Assembly: GCA_001584585.1 (NCBI GenBank)
Contig: LSYV01000011.1
Span: forward strand, 2,782,508 to 2,796,971
Reading direction: 5' to 3'
From: Gonium pectorale
Lineage: Eukaryota > Chlorophyta > Chlorophyceae > Chlamydomonadales > Volvocaceae
Length of the DNA: 14,464 nucleotides
This document shows positions 6,094 to 14,263 of the stretch, in pieces. Position numbers and translations under genes: made by a program. Within the stretch, counting starts at the first letter, position 1. Every line of letters starts with the position of its first letter. The notes beneath the pieces are model-generated. The model saw nothing but the letters and a program-made list of their open reading frames with translations. It did not search any database and was not told the DNA's origin.

Positions 6094-8119
6094 CCGGTTT
6101 GGGGAACTCGGGCGGGCGGTCAAGAGGGTGGTCTCCGTCATGCGCTACGCAGTGGGCAGGCTCACGGCCCCCATCCGCTCGGGTTTCGGGTTCATCATGG
6201 CGGTGCTGTGCTCTCTGTTGGCAACTATTGTGGTGAGCCCGGCCGTTTGCGCGTACAACGCGCTGCGCACGCGCGTTGGCGAGCCTCTCGCCACCGTAGC
6301 GAACGCTGTTGTAGAGCAGGCGTGCATCTTCTCGCACCCCTCACAGCAGGCCCGCGTTGGGGAAGAGCGCTCCCCTCACCGCAGGAAAGGCAAGCGGAAG
6401 CGTCCCTGCCTTCGTTCCGCTGCGCCACGCACGGCCACGCGCATAATGCCACCCGCCAAAACGTGGAAATGTGTTGCGTCCTTTACCCTTGTGTCTGTTC
6501 TGCTGCTTACCCTCACCGCAAGCGCCGGTGCTGTGCAGGGCTCCGTGATGGGCTCTGAGGGTGTTGGTGTTTCGTCAAACTTGATGCATACTGGTGCTGT
6601 GTTGCTTGAGCGCTCCGGCTATACCGCGCGCCCACCTCCAGTCCCTGGCGCCTGGCTGTGGGAGCAGTGTGAGCCTGGAGATTACAACAACTGGAGCCGT
6701 GTGCACGGCCACTCTATGGCCTTCGCCTCCGTCGGCTCATTCACCCCGGAGGGTGAGTCGGCGCCCACTGGCTACGAGCGATACCGCAAGGATGCGGACG
6801 GTGGGTGGATATGGGGCAACAGCGTGTTGTTCAATCAGTCAGACGCGGAGGCCCTACAGAGGGTCGTGCGCGAGCGCAAGGGGAAGGCGTTTGCCTACAG
6901 CATGGAGGAATTGCCCGGTTACTCGGGGGATCAGGGGCCGTTTACGCTTGAGCTAGATACGGATAGGCCTGTCGTACAGCCCCCTAGGCGGTATTCGCAG
7001 AAGGAGAAGCAGGTGATTGCGGAGAAGACAGCGGAGCTCGTTAAGTCGGGCATCGTGGTGGAGCACCGCGGTCCAACCATGTGTGCTGTTAACCCGGTCA
7101 TTGCCGCTAAGAAGGACCCCGAGACCGGTCAGTGGACTGACCACCGCATGGCTCAGGATTACCGGCCTGTAAACAATCACACCCGCTCGGACCGTTACGG
7201 TTTGCACCGTCCAGAGGATATCTTCCAACGTTGCGGCAAAGCTCGCTTCTACTCTAAGCTTGACCTGCGCCAGGGCTTCCTCCAGGTTCCCATCGATCCT
7301 GCAGACCAGCCCAAGACGGCGTACTGGTGCGACAACAAGCTGATGATGTACACGCGCATGCCGTACGGCTTGAAGAACGCCTCCGCTAAGTTCCAGCGCG
7401 TGATGGACTATGAAATAGGCAAGGCTGGCCTGGACCATTGTGCCGTGTCTTTCGTTGATGATGTGCTTATATTCAGTGAGTCGCCAGAGCAGCACGTGCG
7501 TGACGTGGCTGCCGTGCTTGACATGCTGCATGCGTGCGGGCTTCGCGCGCATCCCGACAAGTCCATATTTGGGGCGGACGTCATTGAGTACTTAGGCCAC
7601 AACCTGACTGCTCAAGGCATAAGCCCCCACCACGCCAAAGTCGCTGCCATTATGTCGCTGCAGCCGCCCACCAACGTGTCCGAGCTGCGCGCCCAGCTTG
7701 GTTTCATAAACTACTATCGGTGCTACGTTCCTGGTATGAGCCAGCTCACGGCTGACCTCACCAAGCTGCTGAAGAAGGACGAGCCCTGGGTCTGGGGCCC
7801 GGACCAGCAGGCTGCGTACGACGCCATCAAGGCAGTGTTCGTCAAGGAAGGTTTGATCTTGCGTCGCATAGATTATGACAAGCCCCTCATCCTACACACG
7901 GACTTCTCGAACCGTGGCATAGGGGCAGTCTTGGGTCAGTTGGACGACGACGGGAACGAGTACATGTGCGCTTGCATTAGCCGTTCCCTCAATAAGCATG
8001 AGAAGAACTACAGCAGTTACAAGGGAGAGATGCTTGCCGCCGTTTGGGCCGTTAAGATGTTCAGGCACCACCTCCTCGGTGGGCCGAAGTTCAAGTTGGT
8101 GACCGACACCAGCCCCTGA
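5885..8119 (+). pseudogene. pol: Pol part 1: hydrophobic linker, reverse transcriptase, RNase H (broken)
   Basis: This frame takes over from Gag-protease at the G10 run. About 340 residues of linker contain two hydrophobic segments (6176-6256 and 6457-6525). RT spans about 7040-7600: motif A YSKLDL (Asp at 7262), motif B MPYGLKNASAKFQ, and motif C FVDD (7451-7462), so all catalytic aspartates are present. The usual LGH connection (IEYLGHNLT) and LGFINYYRCYVP thumb/connection follow. RNase H begins at LILHTDFSN (Asp at 7901) and includes GEMLAAVWAV (Glu) and FKLVTD (Asp). The frame then hits TGA at 8117-8119, because one base is missing next to 8107 in the conserved TDHxPL motif. The rest of RNase H resumes in the next frame. 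Confidence 0.85.
6176..6525 (+). other. Two membrane-like hydrophobic segments between protease and RT
   Basis: Segment 1 (6176-6256) includes FGFIMAVLCSLLATIVV; segment 2 (6457-6525) includes VASFTLVSVLLLTLTAS. Each is about 20 residues, long enough to cross a membrane. They are separated by a strongly basic stretch (RRKGKRKRP). Ty3/gypsy pol proteins do not normally have such segments here. I see no cleavage-site evidence or glycoprotein features, so I do not call it an envelope gene. Confidence 0.5.
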
Positions 8120-9867
8120 AGTACCTCATGGGTGCGGATGGCCTAACGGGCCAGTATGCGCGATTTGCGTTGATTCTGCAGGAGTATGATTTTGAGGTGA
8201 TTCATCGCCCTGGCGTCAAGCACCAAAACGCCGACCTGTTGTCCCGTGCCCCCATCCAGTCCAGCACAGACAACACTGGTGCGCAGCTGGACGAGGACGT
8301 GGCCCAGGTCCGTGCTGCCACTCTGTCCCTGTCGCACGCGCGCGCGAGCTACCTGGCTTCGCGTGTGTCTTTTGCATCTCATGCGCCGGTTGCCAATTTC
8401 TCCGACGAGTTTTGTTCCATGCCCGACGGCTGGCTTATGGGCAGCTTAGGCTTGCCCACCGACCCGGTTGACGTGCCTCCCGAGAGCGAGCCTTTGGCCC
8501 GCTCAGAGCGGCAAGCCCTCTTGCGCAACGCTGCAGGGTGGGTTAGAGCCGCCGAGGCGCGTGACCCACGGGTCTTTGATCTCCCAACCGCACCCAACCA
8601 ATCTTTTGTTCCAGCCCGTTTCTTTGCCAAAGGCCTCTCGTCACAAGGTGTCACCGTGTACGAGGCCTTGGGAGGTATGTGCGCCGGCTTAGAGGCGTGT
8701 CTGCGTAATGGCATTAAAGTTGATCGCTACTTGTGCACCGAGCCGGACCCCGAGGCCGCGCATATTGTCTCGTCGCGGCTTCACCAGCTAAGCGCTGAAT
8801 ACCCCGAGCTGTTGCCACTTGAGGCGTGGAGGGGTGCTTGGTTGGACTTGCCTCGGTCGCTCACCGACGTGGATGAGGAGTGCTTTCTCCTGTCCAACGC
8901 TTGTGATGGTAATCAATGGTTTGTCTTCGCCAGCTGGTGCTGGCATGACCTCGCCAAGAGGCCGGGTGGTCTCCAGCCCGGCACCTGCTTGGCTGACCAT
9001 GCCGTGCGCGTTCTACGTGTGCTTCAGAGCATACAGCGCCGTCCTCCTGCTTATATGTTTGTCTGTGAGCAAAGCCGCAGGTATTGGATAGATCCCACAG
9101 CCGCTGAAAAGCGCGTCTCTGAAGCGTTAGGGCTGCCGTTCGTCGTGGACGCGGCGCGTTTTGGCTCACATGCCCACCGGCTTTCCACCCATTGGACCAA
9201 CCTTTCCACAACACCCATCTTGTCCGCCGTGTCATCGGTGGTTGAGCGTGATCCGGCCCAATCCCTCCAACAGATACTCGAGCCGGGGCGCTTTGCCGCT
9301 GGCTGCGCGTCGCCACCCGGCGAGGACTATCTCCAAGTCAACCGTAAGGGCGAGCCCCTTGTCGTGGCGCCGAGCCTTAGCCGCCCGTATCACTCAAGCA
9401 TGCGTACTTTGGTCTGTGACCCTGTTCACGGCGACCGGGTGCCCCTGTCTATTGTTGAGCGGGAAAAAGCCATGGGCTACCCGCCTAATGCCACTTGGTG
9501 TTCTGTTTTGTCGCCTGAAGCGCGTATGAGGGCCATTGGCTTGGCCCCTGACCTGTTCTGCACGCAAAGCGTGCTTGCCATTTGTCGAGTCGCGAGTGGA
9601 ATCTCGCTAACCAAAGTCGCCGCCTATACCGAACGGGCTGCTGGCCCTAAGGCGTGCGCATCTGGAGTGGGTCTGGCTAGACCCCTCGTTGGCAGTGCGC
9701 TGCCCCAATCATGGTCAACTGTGTTCGCGGCTGCGAAACAGGCCGAGGCTGATGAGCTCTGTGAGAGCACAGCTCGGTTCCCTGATATCTGGCAGGATGA
9801 AGCCGCAATGCATTATCTTCGCTCTGGATCCCATCTGCCGGACCTGTCACCCGCCGAGGAACGCCGT
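8120..9867 (+). pseudogene. pol: Pol part 2: RNase H end, C5-methyltransferase-like domain, integrase N-terminus (broken)
   Basis: RNase H resumes as LKYLMGADGL in an overlapping frame and ends at the conserved HQNADLLSR (about 8221-8250). About 120 linker residues follow, then a methyltransferase-like domain at about 8644-9620 (see separate entry). The segment ends with DIWQDEAAMHYL and LPDLSPAEERR, which resembles the helix before the integrase zinc domain. At about 9861-9867 the sequence jumps to the integrase catalytic core in another frame, with no HHCC module between. The open frame formally runs to 10371, but everything after about 9867 in this frame is out of register. Confidence 0.75.
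8644..9620 (+). other. DNA cytosine-5-methyltransferase-like domain (DNMT3-like motif order)
   Basis: Motifs appear in the non-permuted order. Motif I is VYEALGGMCAGLEACL (from 8656), matching the SAM-binding FxGxGGxxxGL. An acidic TEPD follows, as in motif II. Motif IV is ASWCWHDLAKR, with the candidate catalytic Cys at 8938-8940, resembling SPCNDLS of DNMT3 but with Trp for Pro and one extra residue. Motif VI is MFVCEQS (Glu at 9067), and motif VIII is AHRLSTHWTNL (9172 on), close to the HRxRxxWxNL of DNMT3. Motifs IX-X are PLSIVEREKAMGYP and RMRAIGLAPDLF. Family enzymes methylate cytosine C5 in DNA. The changed motif IV makes activity uncertain. Related captures into retrotransposons are known from charophyte and dinoflagellate algae. 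Confidence 0.7.
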
Positions 9868-10772
9868 GGGGCGTCGACCTGTGCGGTCCGTTCCCGCGTT
9901 CCCAGTCCGGTCACGTGTATGTCATGGTGTGTGTTGAGCATTTTTCGAAATACGCCGTTTTCATCCCGTTGCCGTACAAGGATGCCAGCTACACCGCGTT
10001 TGCCTTCGCGCACCACATCTTGGGGCGCTACGGCGCGTGCGCTGAGGTTTGCTCCGATCAGGGTAGTGAGTGGAAGGGCGAGTTCGCCCAGCTGCTGCTT
10101 GATTCGCTCATTGACCATCGTCAGACGTCTGCTAACCATCCCCAAGCTAACGGCCTGGCCGAGCGCTCCGTGCAGATATGCAAACGCGCACTGCGCCGCA
10201 TGGCCGCACAGCGCCGGTCGGACCACGACTGGGATGTGCAGCTGCCGTACATCATGCTGGGTTACAACTGCTCCGTGCAGAGGGCGACCGGCTTCAGCCC
10301 GTACCACCTGCTGCATGGCGTGCAGCCCACCATTCCGCCCGCGGTCAAGCCCAGGTTTGAGAATGAAGTAGATCTTGATTCGCCAGAACTGTCGGCTGAG
10401 TCGCTGCTTGTGCGAGGGGAGGCCATGCGCCGCAACATGGCCATGGCTGGTGAGAACCTGTTGATTGCCCAGCATCGCGACACCCTACGTTACGCGGCCA
10501 TGCGCAGCGGGGGTTATCACCCCAAAATCCGTAAGTTTGAGGTAGGAGACTATGTGTACTATCGCAACACTAGTTCACGCACCACGCTCGAGCCCAGGGC
10601 TCAGCCCCACATTTTGCGCGTGGTTGAGGTGCGTGCTAGTGGAGTGCTCGTCTTGGAAGGCCGCGACGGCCAAACCCTAAAGGCGCATGTCACTCACTGT
10701 GCTCCGTGCCACTTGCCTATTCGCGATGAAGTTGTAGACCCGCGCTTAGCGCGCCCAACTGCTAGTCACTCT

Positions 10773-10907
10773 TGCGAGGTGTGCCGTATGCCCGATGGGG
10801 AGGAATGGATGCTTTTGTGCGATAACTGCGGTGCGGGCTGGCACACTTACTGCCTAAAGCCACCCCTCCGCAACATTCCCGAGGGCACGTGGGTTTGCCC
10901 GGCATGC
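10773..10907 (+). other. PHD finger (C4HC3) at integrase C-terminus
   Basis: The pattern is CEVC, CDNC, WHTYC and VCPAC, with the usual Trp two residues before the penultimate zinc Cys (GTWVC). All eight zinc ligands are present. PHD fingers read histone H3 tails, often H3K4 methylation state. REM1 of Chlamydomonas, another Ty3/gypsy element, is reported to encode a PHD finger and chromodomain on a separate, inverted ORF; here it is fused directly to integrase. Confidence 0.9.
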
Positions 10908-11029
10908 GCTGACAAGGGTGTCACGCCTGCCCAGGTAGATGCGAAGCCCGTTCAGTCCAACTCAACTGGCGATAACGCCAAGGCTGCTGCTAAGGCTCCT
11001 GTCCCGCCCAAGTTCCTTGCCGACCTTCA

Positions 11030-11194
11030 GGGAGCGCGCGTGTTCAGCGTCGTTCGCCCCCCTGGCGAGGAGGAGTACACGCGCACGGGCGTGGCCACCT
11101 ATGCCGGCAGGCAGGGCCGCCGCCATTTTTTCGACGTGGTGTACGAGGACGGAAACGTGGAGCTAGTCGAAACCACGGAGCTTCGCACTATGCT
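11030..11194 (+). other. Tudor/PWWP-like chromatin-reader domain
   Basis: The segment starts GARVFSVVRPPG, then TGVATYAG, FFDVVYEDGNVELVE and TTELRTML. The Y-x-DG-x-x-E pattern, with short strands and aromatic residues, resembles Tudor-type SH3-like barrels that bind methylated Lys or Arg. The call rests on pattern only and needs a profile search. Confidence 0.5.
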
Positions 11195-11269
11195 CGCGCC
11201 CAAGAGGGCCTCTCGCGCCAGGCGAGCGGCGCGTCGGGCCGCTGTCACCAGCGGCACCGCAGGCGCGAA

Positions 11270-11897
11270 TGACTGGATCCTGGAGTCGGCAGCCGACGTC
11301 GGAAAAGCGCTAGAAGGGGCGATGGTCGGGCCCCATCCTGATAGCAAGCTGGCGCTGTTGTCCCGCGCCGTAGCCACGGAGAGGTTCGCCTTCGCGTCCG
11401 TACCGGCGGATCACGTTGCCGTTTTGAGCGAGGCTGTCGATTTCACTGGCGTGGGGAGTGTGATAACGCCATGGGAGGTTTCGCGCGCAACCCGTCACGC
11501 GTTCGTTACGGCGGGTGCGCAGGTCCTGAAGGGCCAGTGGGCCAACAGCGCCACTCCGTTGTCGCCTAGCTTCTACCGCAGGGTGCAGGACCAGGGGATT
11601 AAGGTTGGAGCCGTCGTCCTGAGCATCGAAGGGGAAGCTGTCGATCTGGCGCTGCCCGCGGCAGCGAGGTTTGCTGAGTCGTTTGCCGCCGTGCGTGTTC
11701 CGTGGTCGTATCTGTCTGCGGGGGATGAGGCCCGCGCGTCGTGGATCAAGGCTATGAGCGAGGAAGGGAGGTTGTTAGTACTGCGCTGCCCGTGTTCAGG
11801 GGCTGGCGCACAGCTGTTCGTGTGGATCGTTGTCTTCGCATCGGCAGGCGCTCTACGCCTGCTTTCCAGGAACACTGAGGCCGTTGAGTCCATCATT
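11270..11897 (+). other. C-terminal domain, possible degenerate methyltransferase fold
   Basis: About 210 residues follow the Tudor-like domain. They alternate strand- and helix-like segments: VDFTGVGSVITPWEVSRA, PLSPSFYRRVQ, VGAVVLSIEGEAVDLALP, FAAVRVPWSYL and LLVLRCPC. The spacing recalls Rossmann amino-methyltransferases, with a D-x-F-x-G loop and a strand ending where a (D/S)PP(F/W/Y) motif would be; here that reads SIEG. If it is related, the catalytic motif is lost. It could instead be an unrelated retrotransposon-specific domain. Confidence 0.3.
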
Positions 11898-11964
11898 TGA
11901 AGTTTCGCCATACCGAGGCATGCGCTAATCCAGCCTCACCTTTTCTTTCGTTGCGGTGCACGCT

Positions 11965-11973
11965 GGGGGGGGA
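11965..11973 (+). promoter_or_regulatory. Polypurine tract
   Basis: Eight Gs and an A follow the last pol stop by about 65 bases and directly abut the 52-bp repeat. Position and composition fit the plus-strand primer site that lies just before a 3' LTR. Confidence 0.55.
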
Positions 11974-12024
11974 CTCTGGCGCATGCACATAGTTGGTTCG
12001 ATGAACGGTAAACGGGCCTGACAG
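11973..12024 (+). repeat. 52-bp direct repeat, copy 1
   Basis: It begins ACTCTGGCGCATGCACATAG and ends GGGCCTGACAG. It is identical over all 52 bases to copy 2 at 12571-12622. The preceding bases are the polypurine tract. Confidence 0.95.
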
Positions 12025-12055
12025 CTGTCGCGCCCGGTTAGCGTCACGTGCATTC

Positions 12056-12071
12056 TACCGTCACGACGGTA
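12056..12071. repeat. Short palindrome in candidate LTR
   Basis: TACCGTC and GACGGTA are separated by two bases. It is a small dyad, possibly a protein-binding site or chance. Confidence 0.4.
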
Positions 12072-12358
12072 CTAACTGTCTTTCGGTTGCCTGGTCCAGT
12101 TGCCACGCGGCACAATAAGAGTTGCCTAGCGTATTACATGGAGGTGTGATGTGGCACTGTGATTAATCAGTTCGGTCAGATACTGTGTTTACCTTATCAT
12201 CTGTCGTAGGGATCAGTACGAGGATGGACGGACGGTCCGCGTGTTCTGCTATTTGAGCCGCTAGCGAGCCTGGAAGGTCGCTTATCGGCTCTCAACCATA
12301 CTGCGTTGTGAGCTAGACATTAAGCCCGGTGTACGCGTCAAGAGGACGCTAACATCAG

Positions 12359-12363
12359 TGTAA
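12359..12363 (+). terminator. TGTAA polyadenylation-type signal in candidate LTR
   Basis: TGTAA is the usual volvocine poly(A) signal. It lies about 460 bases after the pol stop on the element's coding strand, where a 3' LTR would end the transcript. A five-base motif is weak evidence alone. Confidence 0.35.
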
Positions 12364-12570
12364 GTTCCCAGTCACCTTGCTCGAAGCCATTTCCCAATCT
12401 AACCGGATACTCAGCGCGGTAGGGCGTCGCGAACCCTATACGAGCTGTTGTTAACCCGGTGCTGCTGCGCCTGAAGGGCTTGTGAGAGTGCTCCACCAGT
12501 GGCGGGCGTGCGCGGTGCACCTTCGCCCCTGTCAAGCCGATCTGCCCTCAGTCCCGCTTGCAGCCTTGCA

Positions 12571-12622
12571 ACTCTGGCGCATGCACATAGTTGGTTCGAT
12601 GAACGGTAAACGGGCCTGACAG
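12571..12622 (+). repeat. 52-bp direct repeat, copy 2
   Basis: This is an exact copy of 11973-12024, 598 bases downstream. The flanking bases differ on both sides (TTGCA before, GCAGTG after), so the duplicated unit is sharply bounded. Confidence 0.95.
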
Positions 12623-12633
12623 GCAGTGCTGGC

Positions 12634-13143
12634 TTGCCTCTTTTTGGCGCCGTCGCCACCGCGCCTGTTCCGTGCGATGCGTGCCATCGCTGGCGGCTCG
12701 TCACCCTGCGGGACAAGAGCGCCCAGCGGCGACGGGTCTGGGGATGGCAAGGCGCCGGGGCACGCGACCTTGCCCCAACTCCCTGTGCTTGCCATGTGGC
12801 TTGCCACTGCCGCCCTTGCTGCGGCGACCAAAAGCCTCCTGAGACGCCAAGCATCTCGAGGCTCCCATTCGTCCACTGGACCGGCTGCGTGTATAGCTGT
12901 CGCGTCCTGTCCCCGCAACGCTGGTTCCAGTGGTGGCGGGGAGCGGGCTGCCAGGGGCGCTCTCCTATGGGATACCGCCGCATGTCACGCCTGCGGTGCT
13001 CGCATCAACCATGGAGTGCTGCAGGGGCTGCACCACGATCGTTTGACAGGACACGCTGCAGGGCTTTGTGTAAATGTGTGCACAGCAGCCGTGTGGGCAT
13101 GATGCACGCTGGCGACGTTGTGCAGGCGATGGTGGTCCCGTAA
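12634..13143 (+). pseudogene. Possible remnant of a CW-type zinc-finger exon
   Basis: One plus-strand frame, without an ATG, reads VPCDACHRWRLVTL near its start. This matches the CDxCxKWRxL opening of CW zinc fingers (histone H3 readers). The expected W-x-C that follows appears as VWGW, and downstream cysteines (CACHVACHC) are not spaced as in the family. The rest is G+C-rich low complexity with overlapping open frames on both strands. I regard it as a chance match or a decayed exon. A TGTAA lies at 13069-13073. Confidence 0.2.
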
Positions 13144-14024
13144 CACATGAATAGCAAATCGCACTTCGTACGCCCATGACAGCATCCATAAAGATTACTG
13201 TTCGGCGGTGCCGACACAGTTGAGTACGGCACCGTACCATAAGCCCGCCTCGTGCATAGCTTGTCACGCCCTCTCCCGCCCGCCAGCACACTGCGCGGTA
13301 GACAGCACACGTTGGTAGGGCATGCGCGCATTACCGCTACCGAGCACCATGAGGCCTACGGACGGGGGGTCAGGACGCTTTGCCCAAGGCCGCTACAGCC
13401 TCGCGTCCCGTGTGCGAAGTCGTGTGTCCCGAAATCCGTGCTCTACCCAGTACCGCCTTCAGTGGAACTAAAGATAAGCTCAAGAAGAAGAAGATTACCA
13501 TCGCGCGTTCACCCATCGCACCTAAAGCACAACAGTTATATCTTAAACCCAACACCCCGTGCGCGTACGTAAAGCCTGTGCCCAGGACTTTCAGGTATGT
13601 TCCAGTAATACCTGCCAGGACCAGGCCCCGACGATCAGCGCCAATCAAGCAGCGCCCAGTCTGCTTTGTGGAGTCCACAGAGCTCATGCCGTACGTTCGG
13701 TGCCCATCACGGGCCCTTGTTTCCAAAAGCGCTTCATAAGCCACATGAATGCCTTCTTATCGTGCGTGATCTGAAAGCAAGAGGCTCGCGCCCAGCGTCA
13801 CGGCGTCTGCCATACCGTCCCTACACTCTCGAGGCACTGCGGGTCTGCGGCCTGGAAGCCCGACTGGGCCTCACCTTCCCTTCCGCTTCCCGCACGGCGC
13901 ATTGCAGCTGCAGCACTTGGCATGCGAGCCAGCGGGCAAGTCCACACGACCAAGACCCCTTCGAACCCACGCAGCCCTCGCGCAGATGCCTCCAGCCCTT
14001 CCTCGCCCAGATGCCTCCAGCCCT
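13144..14024. other. Non-coding stretch, probably 3' UTR or intergenic
   Basis: I recognise no protein domain or RNA gene here. Open frames on both strands are short and lack conserved motifs. It contains a perfect 8-bp-arm hairpin (CGGTGCCG at 13205-13212, CGGCACCG at 13227-13234). On the minus strand it would be the 3' UTR or downstream region of the gene ending at 14025. I found no clear TGTAA on that strand. Confidence 0.4.
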
Positions 14025-14026
14025 TC
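13983..14026. repeat. 19-bp direct repeat overlapping a stop codon
   Basis: CAGATGCCTCCAGCCCTTC occurs at 13983-14001 and 14008-14026. The second copy overlaps the minus-strand stop codon (14025-14027) by two bases, so the duplication lies just after the coding end. Confidence 0.85.
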
Positions 14027-14263
14027 AGTAAGTCGTCTGCTGCGCCGCCCGCGCCAGCCGCCGGGCGTTCTCCTGCTCGAGCTGCGCCGCGAACGTGTCC
14101 ACCGACCACGGGCCCTGTATGCTGGGGGCACGCGAGAGGTGCCTGGAGCGGGTCACCTGGTAGTCCTGCCCGCGGCCGTGCGAGTTGCGCAGCCACATGA
14201 CGTGCTCCATGATCTCCCGGGGCGCCGCGTTCTTGACGCACACGGGCTTGGAGCGGCCATTGC
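14025..14263 (-). CDS. Last exon of an unidentified protein gene
   Basis: The minus strand reads NGRSKPVCVKNAAPREIMEH, then WLRNSHGRGQDYQVTRSRHL, PSIQGPWSVDTFAAQLEQEN and ARRLARAAQQTTY before a TGA at 14025-14027. Mixed, protein-like composition and a good acceptor (CGCACGCAG before 14263) support a real terminal exon. The C-terminus looks helical and charged. I do not recognise the family. Upstream exons should lie right of the window; 14264-14464 looks like intron on this strand. The overlapping minus-strand frame running to 13798 is Ala/Gly/Arg-rich and probably a shadow. Confidence 0.5.

Larger units (their letters stand above)
9864..11900 (+). pseudogene. pol: Pol part 3: integrase core, PHD finger, Tudor-like and C-terminal domains
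   Basis: The integrase core starts at PWGVDLCGPFPRS (Asp at 9876) in the frame that ends at 11900. The second Asp is in EVCSDQGSEWKG and the Glu in NHPQANGLAERSV, so the DDE triad is complete. A GPY/F-like C-terminal module follows (FEVGDYVYY ... HILRVVEV ... CHLP, about 10530-10730). Next come a PHD finger (10773-10907), a low-complexity Lys/Ala linker, a Tudor-like domain (11030-11194), an Arg/Ala-rich stretch, and a C-terminal domain to ESII and the TGA at 11898-11900. Without the HHCC domain and in-frame fusion to upstream pol, a functional integrase is unlikely from this copy. The PHD and Tudor-like modules could bias integration to marked chromatin, as chromodomains do in chromoviruses. 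Confidence 0.8.
2800..12622 (+). mobile_element. Decayed Ty3/gypsy-type LTR retrotransposon with extra DNMT and PHD modules
   Basis: A single plus-strand polyprotein region carries Gag, protease, RT, RNase H, a C5-methyltransferase-like domain, integrase, PHD finger, Tudor-like domain and a C-terminal extension. Integrase following RT/RNase H places it with Ty3/gypsy rather than Ty1/copia. The 3' side has a polypurine tract at 11965-11973 and a 52-bp direct repeat at 11973 and 12571. The left edge is approximate: ankyrin similarity ends near 2163 and Gag starts near 3343, but I see no 5' sequence matching the 3' flank. Reading-frame breaks near 5883-5892, 8107 and 9861-9867, plus a missing integrase domain, indicate a non-autonomous copy. 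Confidence 0.85.
11974..12622 (+). repeat. Candidate 3' LTR or 3' terminal region of the retrotransposon
   Basis: This follows the polypurine tract and has no coding potential. It contains TGTAA at 12359-12363 and a 52-bp exact direct repeat at its two ends (11973-12024 and 12571-12622). If the LTR starts TGGCGC at 11977 and ends TTGCA at 12570, it has TG...CA ends and ACTC on both sides. No matching 5' LTR is visible between 2160 and 3343, so the call is tentative. Confidence 0.45.

Noticed and set aside
6150..6600. Envelope-type gene from the hydrophobic segments
   Set aside because: It lies between protease and RT, not after integrase, and no signal peptide, fusion peptide or cysteine pattern is visible.
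9868..10371. Continuation of the methyltransferase frame past the integrase junction
   Set aside because: The same DNA encodes a clear integrase core in another frame. The translation here is Arg/Pro/Ser-rich with no motif.
13380..13739. Plus-strand open frame as a gene
   Set aside because: It has no recognisable domain. Its Lys-rich and Pro-rich composition comes from A-rich and C-rich stretches, and a minus-strand frame overlaps it completely.
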